Shown here: positions 18,752 through 26,307 of the stretch, in pieces
Numbering within the stretch: position 1 is the stretch's first letter
Layout of the letters: every line of letters begins with the position of its first letter
DNA from: Desulfatitalea alkaliphila
GTDB lineage: Bacteria > Desulfobacterota > Desulfobacteria > Desulfobacterales > Desulfosarcinaceae
Reading direction: 5' to 3'
DNA length: 64,000 nucleotides
Assembly: GCF_022968795.1 (NCBI RefSeq)
Contig: NZ_JALJRB010000008.1
Span: 124,001-188,000, forward strand
Translations under genes and position numbers: made by a program
Notes under the pieces: model-generated
Told to the model about the DNA's origin: nothing
The model's input: only the letters and a program-made list of their open reading frames with translations
Databases searched by the model: none

Positions 18752-19878
18752 TTTCCTTCGGCCAGCACCTTGTCCAGGGCATTCAAAAAACGTTGATTCT
18801 CCTCGGGCAGCCCCACGCTGACGCGAATGTACGTGGGAAAGCCGTAGGCGCGCATGGAGCGGACGATCACGCCCTGGTGCAGCAGCGCCTCGAACACCGT
18901 GTCGGCCGGTCGGCCGACGTCGATCAAAAAGAAATTGGCCTGGCTGGGGAAATAGGGAATCCCACGCCGGGTCAGCTCCCGGTAAAAGAAATCGAGCCCG
19001 CCGTGGACCACATCCAGGGTGCGTGCCAGAAATGCCGTATCCGACAACGCCGCAACGGCCCCCGACTGGGCCAGGCTGTTGACGTTGAAAGGCATGCGCA
19101 CCCGCTGCAGCCATTGGACCAGTTGCGCCGGCATGACGCCGTAGCCGACCCGCAATCCGGCCAGGCCGTAAGCTTTGCTGAAGGTGCGCAGCGTCACCAC
19201 CGACGGTGTGGCATCCAGATAATGCAGGCCGCAGGCGCAATCGGTGTCACGCACGAACTCGAAATAGGCTTCGTCCACCACCACCACCACCTGCTCGGGC
19301 AGGGCGGACAAAAAATTTTCGAAAGCCGCCCGTCCCACGACGGTAGCGGTGGGGTTGTTGGGCTGACAGATGAAGACCATGCGGGTCCGCGGTCCCACGC
19401 AGGACAACATGGCCGGCAGATCCATGGCCAGATCCTTCAACGGCACATTGACCGTCACCGCACCGGCGCTCTGGGCCACGATGGTGTACATCAAAAAGGA
19501 GGGATCGGGGATCACCACCTCGTCGCCGGGTTGCAGCAGCACCCGGGCCAGCATGCCCAACAGGTCGTCGGAACCGTTGCCGGGCAGGATCTGTTCAGGA
19601 AGCACATTCAAGTGCTCGGCCAGGGCGTGCACCAAGGTGTGTCCGGCGCCGTCCGGATAGCGGTGCAGTTTATCGACGTCCCGGGCGATGGCCGCCAATG
19701 CCTTCGGGGAGGGCCCCAAGGGATTCTCGTTGGAAGCCAGCTTGATGGAATCGGTGATGCCGTATTCGCGCTCCAGCGTCTCGATAGGCTTGCCGGGCAC
19801 GTACGGGGCGATCTTTTGGATGTAGGCCGGAACCGGCGGCCTGCCAGCGGTCATGGGTTCACCTATGGTCTTGGTCAC
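18748..19878 (-). CDS. hisC: Histidinol-phosphate aminotransferase
   Basis: 376 aa, class I/II PLP aminotransferase. Signatures are IKLASNENPLGPSPKALAAI, LPGNGSDDLLGMLARV, FICQPNNPTATVV, VVVVDEAYFEF and the cofactor lysine in TFSKAYGLAGLRVGYG. It transaminates imidazole acetol phosphate to histidinol phosphate; related enzymes accept aromatic substrates. It overlaps the gene upstream (a 2-oxoacid oxidoreductase gamma subunit) by 4 bases and cmk by 4 bases. Having an amino-acid aminotransferase next to a 2-oxoacid oxidoreductase could also mean a role in aromatic or branched amino-acid conversion. Confidence 0.9.
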   Translation of the reverse strand: MTKTIGEPMTAGRPPVPAYIQKIAPYVPGKPIETLEREYGITDSIKLASNENPLGPSPKALAAIARDVDKLHRYPDGAGHTLVHALAEHLNVLPEQILPGNGSDDLLGMLARVLLQPGDEVVIPDPSFLMYTIVAQSAGAVTVNVPLKDLAMDLPAMLSCVGPRTRMVFICQPNNPTATVVGRAAFENFLSALPEQVVVVVDEAYFEFVRDTDCACGLHYLDATPSVVTLRTFSKAYGLAGLRVGYGVMPAQLVQWLQRVRMPFNVNSLAQSGAVAALSDTAFLARTLDVVHGGLDFFYRELTRRGIPYFPSQANFFLIDVGRPADTVFEALLHQGVIVRSMRAYGFPTYIRVSVGLPEENQRFLNALDKVLAEGK

Positions 19879-20408
19879 AAGGCCGCTTTCACACCCTCTT
19901 CCATGGCCTTGATGTTCAACGGGATAAGCTTCGGTTTCGCGGCGAACTCCACCTCGATACAGTGTTTGAGGCTGTCGATGGAAACCAGTTTGGAGCGGGC
20001 CACGAAGGCCGCCAGGGCGACGATATTGGCCGCCTTGCCGTTGCCCACACTGGCGGCGATGTCCTGGGTGGGCACTTTGAGTTCATCCAGGTCGCTGCGG
20101 CCGGAATCCACCGGAATCAGGGAAAGATTGATCAACACCACGCCGCCCGGCTTGATCACCGGCGCGAACTTTTCCAGCGAGGGGCGATTCATGGCCACCA
20201 AGTGGGAGGGGTTCTTGATGATGGGCGAACCGATGGGCTGGTCGCCGATCACCACGGTGCAGTACGCCGTGCCGCCGCGCATTTCCGGGCCGTAGGAGGG
20301 AATCCAGGCCACCTCGTACCCCTCTTCCATGGCCGCATGGGCCAACAGCTTCCCGATGAGCAATATGCCTTGACCGCCGAATCCGGCGAACATCACTTCG
20401 TTTTGCAT
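19875..20408 (-). CDS. 2-oxoacid:ferredoxin oxidoreductase gamma subunit
   Basis: 177 aa. The family N terminus is EVMFAGFGGQGILLIGKLLA, followed by WIPSYGPEMRGGTAYCTVVI. The gamma subunit completes the heteromeric oxidoreductase that turns a 2-oxoacid, CoA and oxidised ferredoxin into acyl-CoA, CO2 and reduced ferredoxin. It overlaps the beta-subunit gene by 16 bases and hisC by 4 bases. The order ferredoxin-alpha-beta-gamma fits a VOR/KOR enzyme. Confidence 0.92.
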   Translation of the reverse strand: MQNEVMFAGFGGQGILLIGKLLAHAAMEEGYEVAWIPSYGPEMRGGTAYCTVVIGDQPIGSPIIKNPSHLVAMNRPSLEKFAPVIKPGGVVLINLSLIPVDSGRSDLDELKVPTQDIAASVGNGKAANIVALAAFVARSKLVSIDSLKHCIEVEFAAKPKLIPLNIKAMEEGVKAAL

Positions 20409-21163
20409 GGCGCCTCCTTCACATCGGCGTCAGGGGTTTTGACATCCCCCAGGGGATAGTAGGGCAGCAGCACATCCTCGGCCCATTGAATCGCTTCCGG
20501 CGGTGTCATGCCCCAGTTGGTGGGACAGGTACTGACCAACTCCACCAGGGAAAAACAACGCTTCTCCATCTGGTAGGTGAATGCCTTGAGGATCGCCTTT
20601 TTGGCCTTCTGTATGTATTTGGGTCGAATCACCGTCTGGCGGGTGACGTACGCCGGCGTCACCAGCGCCGACAGCAGCTCGGCCACCCGGATGGGCATGC
20701 CGGCCTCCTCGGTTTTGCGGCCGAAGGGGCTGGTGCTGGTGCGCTGGTTGGGCATTGTGGTGGGCGCCATCTGGCCGCCGGTCATGCCGTATATGGCGTT
20801 GTTGACGAAAATGGTGGTGAACTTTTCGCCCCGGTTGGCGGCGTGAATGATCTCCCCCATGCCGATGCTGGCCAGGTCGCCATCGCCCTGGTAGGTGAAC
20901 ACCATCAGGTCGGGGCGCACCCGCTTGATGCCGGTGGCCATGGCCGGCGCCCGGCCGTGGGCGGCTTCCTGGAAATCGCAATCGATGTAGTTGTAGGCCA
21001 GCACGGCACAACCCACCGGGGCGATGCCCACGGTTCTTCCCCGAATGCCCAGCTCATCGATGGTTTCGGCCACCAGGCGGTGGATCACGCCGTGGGTGCA
21101 GCCCGGGCAGTAATGGGTCGGCTGGTCGAACAACGCTTGGGGTCTTTGGAATGTTTTTGCCAT
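20393..21163 (-). CDS. 2-oxoacid:ferredoxin oxidoreductase beta (TPP-binding) subunit
   Basis: 256 aa. It has HYCPGCTHGVIHRL at the N terminus, the TPP-binding YQGDGDLASIGMGE plus NNAIYGMTGGQMAPTT, and a C-terminal segment (VSTCPTNWGMTP) typical of VOR/KOR beta subunits. It binds thiamine diphosphate and the substrate-side iron-sulfur cluster. It sits 31 bases after the alpha gene. Confidence 0.93.
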   Translation of the reverse strand: MAKTFQRPQALFDQPTHYCPGCTHGVIHRLVAETIDELGIRGRTVGIAPVGCAVLAYNYIDCDFQEAAHGRAPAMATGIKRVRPDLMVFTYQGDGDLASIGMGEIIHAANRGEKFTTIFVNNAIYGMTGGQMAPTTMPNQRTSTSPFGRKTEEAGMPIRVAELLSALVTPAYVTRQTVIRPKYIQKAKKAILKAFTYQMEKRCFSLVELVSTCPTNWGMTPPEAIQWAEDVLLPYYPLGDVKTPDADVKEAPCKTK

Positions 21164-21194
21164 TGCTTGTACTCCTTATCAGGCGCGCTGGGGA

Positions 21195-22283
21195 TCAGCG
21201 ACGGGAAAGATCCGATGCCAGGGTGGTCTTGACCACCTCGATGATCTCTTCGGGCGTGGGCACTTCGCCGCCGCACTTGCCGTACCATTGCACCGGCCGG
21301 GCACCCCGCACGCTGCGCTCCACATCCTCCACCATCTGCCCCATGCTCATTTCGACGCTCAGCACGGCACGGCAGCTCACCTTGGCGGCCGCCTCGCCGA
21401 TGGCCGCTTCGGGGAAGGGGAAAAGGGTCCGGGGACGGATCAAACCCACTTCGATGCCCTGCTCCTTGAGCATGTTGACGGCGGTTTTGCACACCCGGCT
21501 CATGGTGCCGTAGGAGACGATCAAAGCCTGGTAATCCCCTTCGGTGTTGAAGTTTTCGTACTGCACTTCCTCGGCCTTCATCCGCTCGTACTTGGCGCGC
21601 AGGTCCATGTTGTGGCGGTTGAGCTGCTCCGGATCCAGAAAAAGGGAACGCACCAGGTTGCGCGTTTTGCTCTTGCGGTGGTCCATGCCGCTGGAGGCCC
21701 AACCGTCCTTGTTGCTCGGCTCGCTGCGCAGGTGGTCCGGAAATTCGACCGGCTCCATCATCTGGCCGATGAGCCCGTCGCCCAGGATCATCACCGGGTT
21801 GCGGTACTTTTCGGCCAGGGGGAAGGCCTGCATCACCATCTCGGCTGCTTCCTGAACACTGGCGGGCGCCATCACCAGCAGGCGACAATCGCCATGGCCG
21901 ATCCCTTTGGTGGCCTGCAGATAGTCGGCCTGGGAGGGCAGAATGCCGCCCAGCCCCGGCCCGCCGCGCATGATGTTGACAAACACCGCCGGCAGTTCGG
22001 CACCGCACAAATAACTGATGCCTTCGCTCATCAAGCTGATCCCGGGGCTCGAGGAGGTGGTAAAGACGCGCACGCCGGCACCCGCCGCACCGAAAATCAT
22101 ATAGGCCACGGCCACTTCGCTTTCCCCCTGTAAAAAAACGCCGTTGACCTCCGGCAAACGCCAGCAGAGATACTCGGCCACTTCGGACTGGGGGGTGATG
22201 GGATAGGCGAAGTAGTTGAGGCAGCCCGCCCGAATAGCCGCCTCGGCAATGGCTTCGTTGCCTTTCATCAATACCTTGGGCAT
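21195..22283 (-). CDS. vorB: 3-methyl-2-oxobutanoate (2-oxoisovalerate):ferredoxin oxidoreductase alpha subunit, VorB-like
   Basis: 362 aa. Features are LMKGNEAIAEAAIRAGC, YFAYPITPQSEVAEYL, VFTTSSSPGISLMSEG and IMRGGPGLGGILPSQADYLQATKGIGHGD in the pyrimidine-binding domain, then domain II with ALIVSYGTMSRVCKTAV. The gene set (ferredoxin, alpha, beta, gamma) and this alpha resemble VorB enzymes oxidising branched-chain 2-oxoacids, though 2-oxoglutarate or aryl-pyruvates cannot be excluded. Cytoplasmic. Confidence 0.88.
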   Translation of the reverse strand: MPKVLMKGNEAIAEAAIRAGCLNYFAYPITPQSEVAEYLCWRLPEVNGVFLQGESEVAVAYMIFGAAGAGVRVFTTSSSPGISLMSEGISYLCGAELPAVFVNIMRGGPGLGGILPSQADYLQATKGIGHGDCRLLVMAPASVQEAAEMVMQAFPLAEKYRNPVMILGDGLIGQMMEPVEFPDHLRSEPSNKDGWASSGMDHRKSKTRNLVRSLFLDPEQLNRHNMDLRAKYERMKAEEVQYENFNTEGDYQALIVSYGTMSRVCKTAVNMLKEQGIEVGLIRPRTLFPFPEAAIGEAAAKVSCRAVLSVEMSMGQMVEDVERSVRGARPVQWYGKCGGEVPTPEEIIEVVKTTLASDLSRR

Positions 22284-22387
22284 GTTTTCACTCCCTGGAT
22301 GTCTTTGGACACGCCGGCAGCCGTTTCTCGTCGGCGGTTGTCCCGCTCTTGATTATGAATAATGGATGCAAGTGCCTCCGGTCCCCT

Positions 22388-22624
22388 TCAGCGGGGCGGA
22401 CATGGGGCATCGTCCGTCGTTTCAGTGATGCGGATCGCCACGTCCGGACACATGGTGCAGCATATGGCGCACAGGATGCAGTCCTCCGGTCGCGCCTGGT
22501 AGGCCGGAAAATAGCCCATGGTGTTGACCTGATCCGAGAGTTCCAAAACCTTCTTGGGGCAGACCATCACGCACAACCCGCACCCCTTACAACGGTTCGC
22601 TTCAATATGGTAGCAATATGCCAT
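22388..22624 (-). CDS. 2x[4Fe-4S] ferredoxin, delta subunit of the VOR-type oxidoreductase
   Basis: 78 aa. Two cluster motifs are visible: CKGCGLCVMVCP and CILCAICCTMCP. They are separated by a loop, as in VorD/KorD delta subunits. It passes electrons from the TPP enzyme to free ferredoxin. It lies between the P-loop NTPase gene (12 bases) and vorB (104 bases). Confidence 0.92.
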   Translation of the reverse strand: MAYCYHIEANRCKGCGLCVMVCPKKVLELSDQVNTMGYFPAYQARPEDCILCAICCTMCPDVAIRITETTDDAPCPPR

Positions 22625-22636
22625 GCACGTTCTCCT

Positions 22637-23362
22637 TTACCCGTTCGATTTCTCCGGTTGCAAAGGCACCGGTTTCTGCCAAGGCGGCACCAACTGCCGG
22701 CGGACGGCCAACATCGGGCAGTCCACGTCCAGGGCACCGATTGCGGGCATCAGCGCCGCCGCCGCCGTCATGCATACCAAGGGCAGTCCACTGTCGGCCA
22801 CTAGGGCTTGCATCAGTGCATACCCCCGGGCGATGTGTTCCACCGTGGTCTCGTCGAGCATATGGGCGTTGCCGATCCAACCGGTCACTTGCCTGTGCGA
22901 GGCGCTTTCGATGGCCTTGCGCATGGCCTGGCACCCCTCCACGCTATCGGTGTTGGGCCGAAAGGGATTGACCACCTGGAGCATCCGCACGGGCGCCTCG
23001 GATTTGGCGAAGGCCTCGGCGAGGGCCGCCAGCACGGTGGCCCCCACATCATCGCCGCCGGCATCCAGAATGGCCAGGTCGCCTGGATCGCGGATCAACC
23101 CCGCGACTTGCGGCACCAGAATGGGCAGATCGGCCTGCAACAACCCCTCGGGCGGCAGCACCATTTCGATCCCCAAGGCCTCCAGGGGGCGGCGCGCCTC
23201 CCGCGTTCGAAAATAGGGATTGACCAGATCCAGGTCGGCCACACGTACCCGCTGCCCGGCGGCTTGGCGATCAACGGCCAGGTTGATCGCCACTTCCGTT
23301 TTGCCGCTGCCGTAATTACCGACAATAATGACAATGCCGTTGATTGCGATTTGCGCGGGCAT
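22637..23362 (-). CDS. P-loop nucleotide-binding protein (CobQ/MinD-like) of the VOR operon
   Basis: 241 aa from the ATG; a GTG nine bases upstream, close to AAGGAG, is an equally possible start. The P-loop is VIIVGNYGSGKTEVAINLA, followed by VRVADLDLVNPYFRTREAR and the Walker B-like LAILDAGGDDVGATVLA. It resembles MinD/CobQ/HypB-type GTPases and ATPases and contains no transmembrane segment. It is first in the VOR operon, so a role in maturation or cofactor loading of that enzyme is a reasonable guess; its actual function is not known. Confidence 0.75.
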   Translation of the reverse strand: MPAQIAINGIVIIVGNYGSGKTEVAINLAVDRQAAGQRVRVADLDLVNPYFRTREARRPLEALGIEMVLPPEGLLQADLPILVPQVAGLIRDPGDLAILDAGGDDVGATVLAALAEAFAKSEAPVRMLQVVNPFRPNTDSVEGCQAMRKAIESASHRQVTGWIGNAHMLDETTVEHIARGYALMQALVADSGLPLVCMTAAAALMPAIGALDVDCPMLAVRRQLVPPWQKPVPLQPEKSNG

Positions 23363-23482
23363 GCCGGGCACAAGCTCCTTTGACGATGGGTCGCATGGGG
23401 TTTATCAGCGGGTGATGCGGCACCACCCGAAAGGTGGTGAAGGGACGGCCGACCAACTGAACACCATTCATGACAATCGGCC

Positions 23483-23511
23483 AATTTATTGGGTTAATTC
23501 GCTCGTGTCAA
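23483..23511 (-). promoter_or_regulatory. Sigma-70-type promoter of the P-loop/VOR/hisC/cmk operon
   Basis: Minus-strand TTGACA (23511-23506), perfect -35, then a 17-base spacer and TAAATT (23488-23483). Transcription should start near 23476, giving a leader of about 110 bases that includes the 23421-23439 hairpin. Confidence 0.75.
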
Positions 23512-23580
23512 GGATTTTAAGGAGACGGCAACAATTCCGACGGAGCAGGGCGCAGCGATGATGTATTGTATCCGCCAAAC

Positions 23581-23616
23581 CCAAATCCAAATCGAAATCG
23601 GGATCGAAATTGAAAT
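23581..23616. repeat. In-phase hexamer tract (6 units)
   Basis: Six consecutive hexamers: CCAAAT, CCAAAT, CGAAAT, CGGGAT, CGAAAT, TGAAAT. A similar tract occurs at 63387-63410. Both are intergenic. Confidence 0.7.
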
Positions 23617-23691
23617 GGCGGCGGTTGCAATACGCTGCGCGGTTGGATATGGGTGCAAACGAAACATGCGAGAATCGGAGGAGATGAGCTC

Positions 23692-24864
23692 ATGGCAACG
23701 GTAATCCCGGGGTTGGAAAAGCTGGTGGCGGCGCCCCCCGCCGATTTGCAAAAGGCGCGGTTGGGATTGCTTTGCAACAGCGCTTCAGTGGACCACCGAC
23801 TGGTGCACGCGGCCCGTTTGGTGCAGGCCTGTTTCGGTACTCGGCTCGTACAGCTCTTTTCCCCGCAGCACGGCCTTTTCGCCGAACGGCAGGACAACAT
23901 GATCGAATCCGATCACCGTCGGGACCCCTGGTTGCACCTGCCGGTCCACAGCCTTTACAGCGAGACCCGCCGGCCCACCGCGGCCATGATGACCCCCATC
24001 GATGTGCTGCTGGTGGATTTGCAGGATGTGGGCACCCGGGTCTACACCTTCATCTACACCCTTTCCTACTGCATGGAGGCGGCCAAACGATTCGGCAAGA
24101 AGGTGGTGGTGCTGGACCGGCCCAACCCCATCGGCGGGCAACTGGTGGAGGGCAACTGCCTGGTGTCGGAGTGGGCCTCTTTCGTGGGCCGCTACCCCAT
24201 CCCCATGCGTCACGGCATGACCATCGGCGAGTTGGCCCTGATGTTCAACGACGCCTTCGGCATCGGCTGCGACCTGGAGGTCATACCCCTGGAGGGGTGG
24301 CAAAGGCGGATGCTGTTCGAGCAAACCGGTCTGCCCTGGGTGGCCCCGTCGCCCAACCTGCCGACCCCCGCTTCGGCCCTGGTCTATCCGGGGCAGGTGA
24401 TCTGGGAGGGCACCAACGTCTCCGAAGGGCGCGGCACCACTCAGCCCTTCGAAATATTCGGGGCGCCCTACCTGTCGCCGGAAAAAATCATGGCCCACCT
24501 GAAGGATACGTCCTTGCCGGGGGTGGTACTGCGGCCCATGGAGTTTTTACCCACCGCCAACAAATGGCAGGGAGAGGTGTGCCGCGGTTTTCAGCTGCAT
24601 GTGACCGATCCGGCCCGCTTTCATCCCTTTCGCACCGGCCTGGCCCTGCTCCAGGCGATCCTGTACCACCACGCCGACGCGTTTCGCTGGAAACAACCGC
24701 CCTACGAATATGAGTACGAACGGCTGCCCATGGACCTGATTCTCGGCGATCAAACGATTCGCACCCGGCTGGCGGGCATGACGCCCGTCATGGCGCTTGA
24801 AGCGACGTGGCAAGCGCCGCTGGCCCAATTTCGGGCGTTGCGCGAGCGCTATTTGTTGTATTGA
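23692..24864 (+). CDS. DUF1343 / NamZ-like exo-beta-N-acetylmuramidase family protein
   Basis: 390 aa from the ATG preceded by AGGAG at 8 bases. Family signatures: GLLCNSASVDHR, QLFSPQHGLFAERQDNM, LVDLQDVGTRVYTFIYTL, VLDRPNPIGG, and PSPNLPTPASALVYPG with WEGTNVSEGRGTTQPFEIFG. Characterised members (NamZ) release terminal MurNAc from peptidoglycan fragments. No signal peptide is visible, unlike secreted relatives, so it may act on cytoplasmic muropeptide fragments. A MurNAc-1-P recycling fusion lies 4 kb downstream on the same strand, which supports a cell-wall recycling role. Confidence 0.85.
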   Translation: MATVIPGLEKLVAAPPADLQKARLGLLCNSASVDHRLVHAARLVQACFGTRLVQLFSPQHGLFAERQDNMIESDHRRDPWLHLPVHSLYSETRRPTAAMMTPIDVLLVDLQDVGTRVYTFIYTLSYCMEAAKRFGKKVVVLDRPNPIGGQLVEGNCLVSEWASFVGRYPIPMRHGMTIGELALMFNDAFGIGCDLEVIPLEGWQRRMLFEQTGLPWVAPSPNLPTPASALVYPGQVIWEGTNVSEGRGTTQPFEIFGAPYLSPEKIMAHLKDTSLPGVVLRPMEFLPTANKWQGEVCRGFQLHVTDPARFHPFRTGLALLQAILYHHADAFRWKQPPYEYEYERLPMDLILGDQTIRTRLAGMTPVMALEATWQAPLAQFRALRERYLLY

Positions 24865-24892
24865 TGCATAGAAGGATATCAGAGGAGTCGTA

Positions 24893-25582
24893 TTGGCGAT
24901 AACAAAGGACCACCCCCATTGGCAACGGATGCAATTCAAGAACAACAAGGTGTGGATGGCCACCGATGCACATCACCGGCCTTTGCTGGAAAAGGGCAAG
25001 GTGCTGATCAAATACCAATTGGACCAACCCCATGAATATCGGGTCCCGCAGGCCAGGGTGACCGCCTTGGCCCCCGACGGCGGGATCGTCCCCTCGGTGG
25101 ACGCCCCTGCGCGCCCAAAGCGCGCCCCCAAGGCGAAACCCAACCCAGCGGCCCAACCGGCGGTCAGTGCGGAAACATGCGCCCGGTCCATCTGCATCTA
25201 CACCGACGGTGCCTGCTCGGGCAATCCCGGCCCGGCCGGCATCGGTGCTGTGTTGCGTTATAAGGGCAAGGAGAAGGAGATCTCACGCTACATCGGCACG
25301 GCCACCAACAACATCGCGGAACTCGAGGCGATCCGCACGGCGCTGGAAGCGGTCAAGAACAGGGATCTTCCGGTGATCGTGTTTTCCGACAGCAGCTACG
25401 CCTTGGGGTTGTTGACCCGGGGCTGGAAAGCCAAGGAAAACCAGGCTCTGGTACAAAAACTGCGGGACTTGGCGGCCACCTTTCGCGACCTTCGTTTTGT
25501 CAAAGTCAAGGGGCACTCCGGGCATCCGGACAATGAGCGGGCGGATCGACTGGCGGTGCAATCCTTGAATGGAAAACAGTAA
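24893..25582 (+). CDS. rnhA: Ribonuclease HI with N-terminal extension
   Basis: 229 aa from a TTG start (AGGAG five bases upstream). The C-terminal RNase H domain (about 97-228) has all four acidic catalytic positions: YTDGACSGNPGPAG, NNIAELEAI, FSDSSYALG, and HPDNERAD. It cleaves RNA in RNA-DNA hybrids. The first ~60 residues (HWQRMQFKNNKVWM...QARVTAL) form a small extra module followed by a Pro/Lys/Ala-rich linker. This module is not the usual eukaryotic-type hybrid-binding domain and I do not recognise it. Confidence 0.92.
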   Translation: MAITKDHPHWQRMQFKNNKVWMATDAHHRPLLEKGKVLIKYQLDQPHEYRVPQARVTALAPDGGIVPSVDAPARPKRAPKAKPNPAAQPAVSAETCARSICIYTDGACSGNPGPAGIGAVLRYKGKEKEISRYIGTATNNIAELEAIRTALEAVKNRDLPVIVFSDSSYALGLLTRGWKAKENQALVQKLRDLAATFRDLRFVKVKGHSGHPDNERADRLAVQSLNGKQ

Positions 25583-25707
25583 AAACAGAAAACCCCGTTC
25601 ACCCGTAAACGCACCGGCGCGACGCCATTGGCGGCATCGGCGCTGGCGGCGGTCTACGAACGAAGGGGTTCTGCAGGATCTCGAATCAGCGCGACAATCC
25701 TGAATGG

Positions 25708-25983
25708 TTATTTATCGGTTTTAAGGGTCTCGATCTCCTTTTTCAGGTCATCGATCTCTTTTTTGTATTTTGCGGCATCATCTTCGGCTTCGGGCGCTTC
25801 GGCCTCGTCCTTCTTCCAGGTGTCTTTAAGTTCGTCAAAGCCCAGGTAAATGGCCAATCCGCCGCCCAGCAAGAGCATGATGGGAATCGCACCCGCCAGG
25901 AGTTGCAGGAAAGCCGGAAACCAGATCGTCAGACCGATGAGACCGATCACTGCCGCAATTGCGCCGCCGATTAACGTTTTCAT
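25708..25983 (-). CDS. Small membrane protein with C-terminal coiled coil
   Basis: 91 aa with a strong AAGGAGGTG ribosome-binding site. Two hydrophobic helices (about 4-22 and 25-47) are joined by a short turn. They are followed by a charged Lys/Glu/Asp-rich stretch that should form a coiled coil (KYKKEIDDLKKEIETLKTD). No family recognised. Such proteins can be membrane-stress or scaffold components, but this is not shown. Alone on its strand, convergent with rnhA. Confidence 0.7.
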   Translation of the reverse strand: MKTLIGGAIAAVIGLIGLTIWFPAFLQLLAGAIPIMLLLGGGLAIYLGFDELKDTWKKDEAEAPEAEDDAAKYKKEIDDLKKEIETLKTDK

Positions 25984-26307
25984 AAAATACCCACCTCCTT
26001 GTAATTAAAAAATGTCTTTATCGACACCCTCGATGAAACTGATTTGCCTTGGAAAAGCAGCTTTTCACTGAAGAAGGGCCTGATCCCTCGACACCCGTTG
26101 GAATGCATGCCCCCCTGACCGATGCTCACTGTTTTGTGTAGGTACAGACGCTTACCATATGCCCAAGGTCTGCGCAAGCCAATTTTTCGCGATCCTGATC
26201 AACCTCTTCCTTATATATCCACAATTGCAAATGGCGGTCAACTCTGATAGTTTTCGGTGTCTGAATCGAAAGGTCAAGCAGCCAACCGCAAAGAGATAGG
26301 TCCCCCC
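25984..26307. other. Divergent intergenic region, 324 bases
   Basis: AT-richer than its flanks and without a credible gene. A TATATAT at 26212-26218 could be a -10 for plsB, but no -35 of quality stands at the right distance. The minus-strand side carries the AAGGAGGTG of the 91-aa membrane protein. No hairpin terminator or repeat was seen. Confidence 0.5.

Larger units (their letters stand above)
23363..23691. other. Divergent intergenic region (VOR operon versus NamZ-like gene)
   Basis: No credible gene. Besides the minus-strand promoter and the hexamer tract listed separately, it holds a 7-bp hairpin (CACCACC, loop CGAAA, GGTGGTG; 23421-23439) in the leader of the VOR operon. No clear promoter was seen for the plus-strand gene, only a strong ribosome-binding site (AGGAG, 8 bases before its ATG). 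Confidence 0.6.

Noticed and set aside
23581-23616. Hexamer tract as a CRISPR or coding repeat
   Set aside because: Units of six bases without spacers, in a non-coding region.
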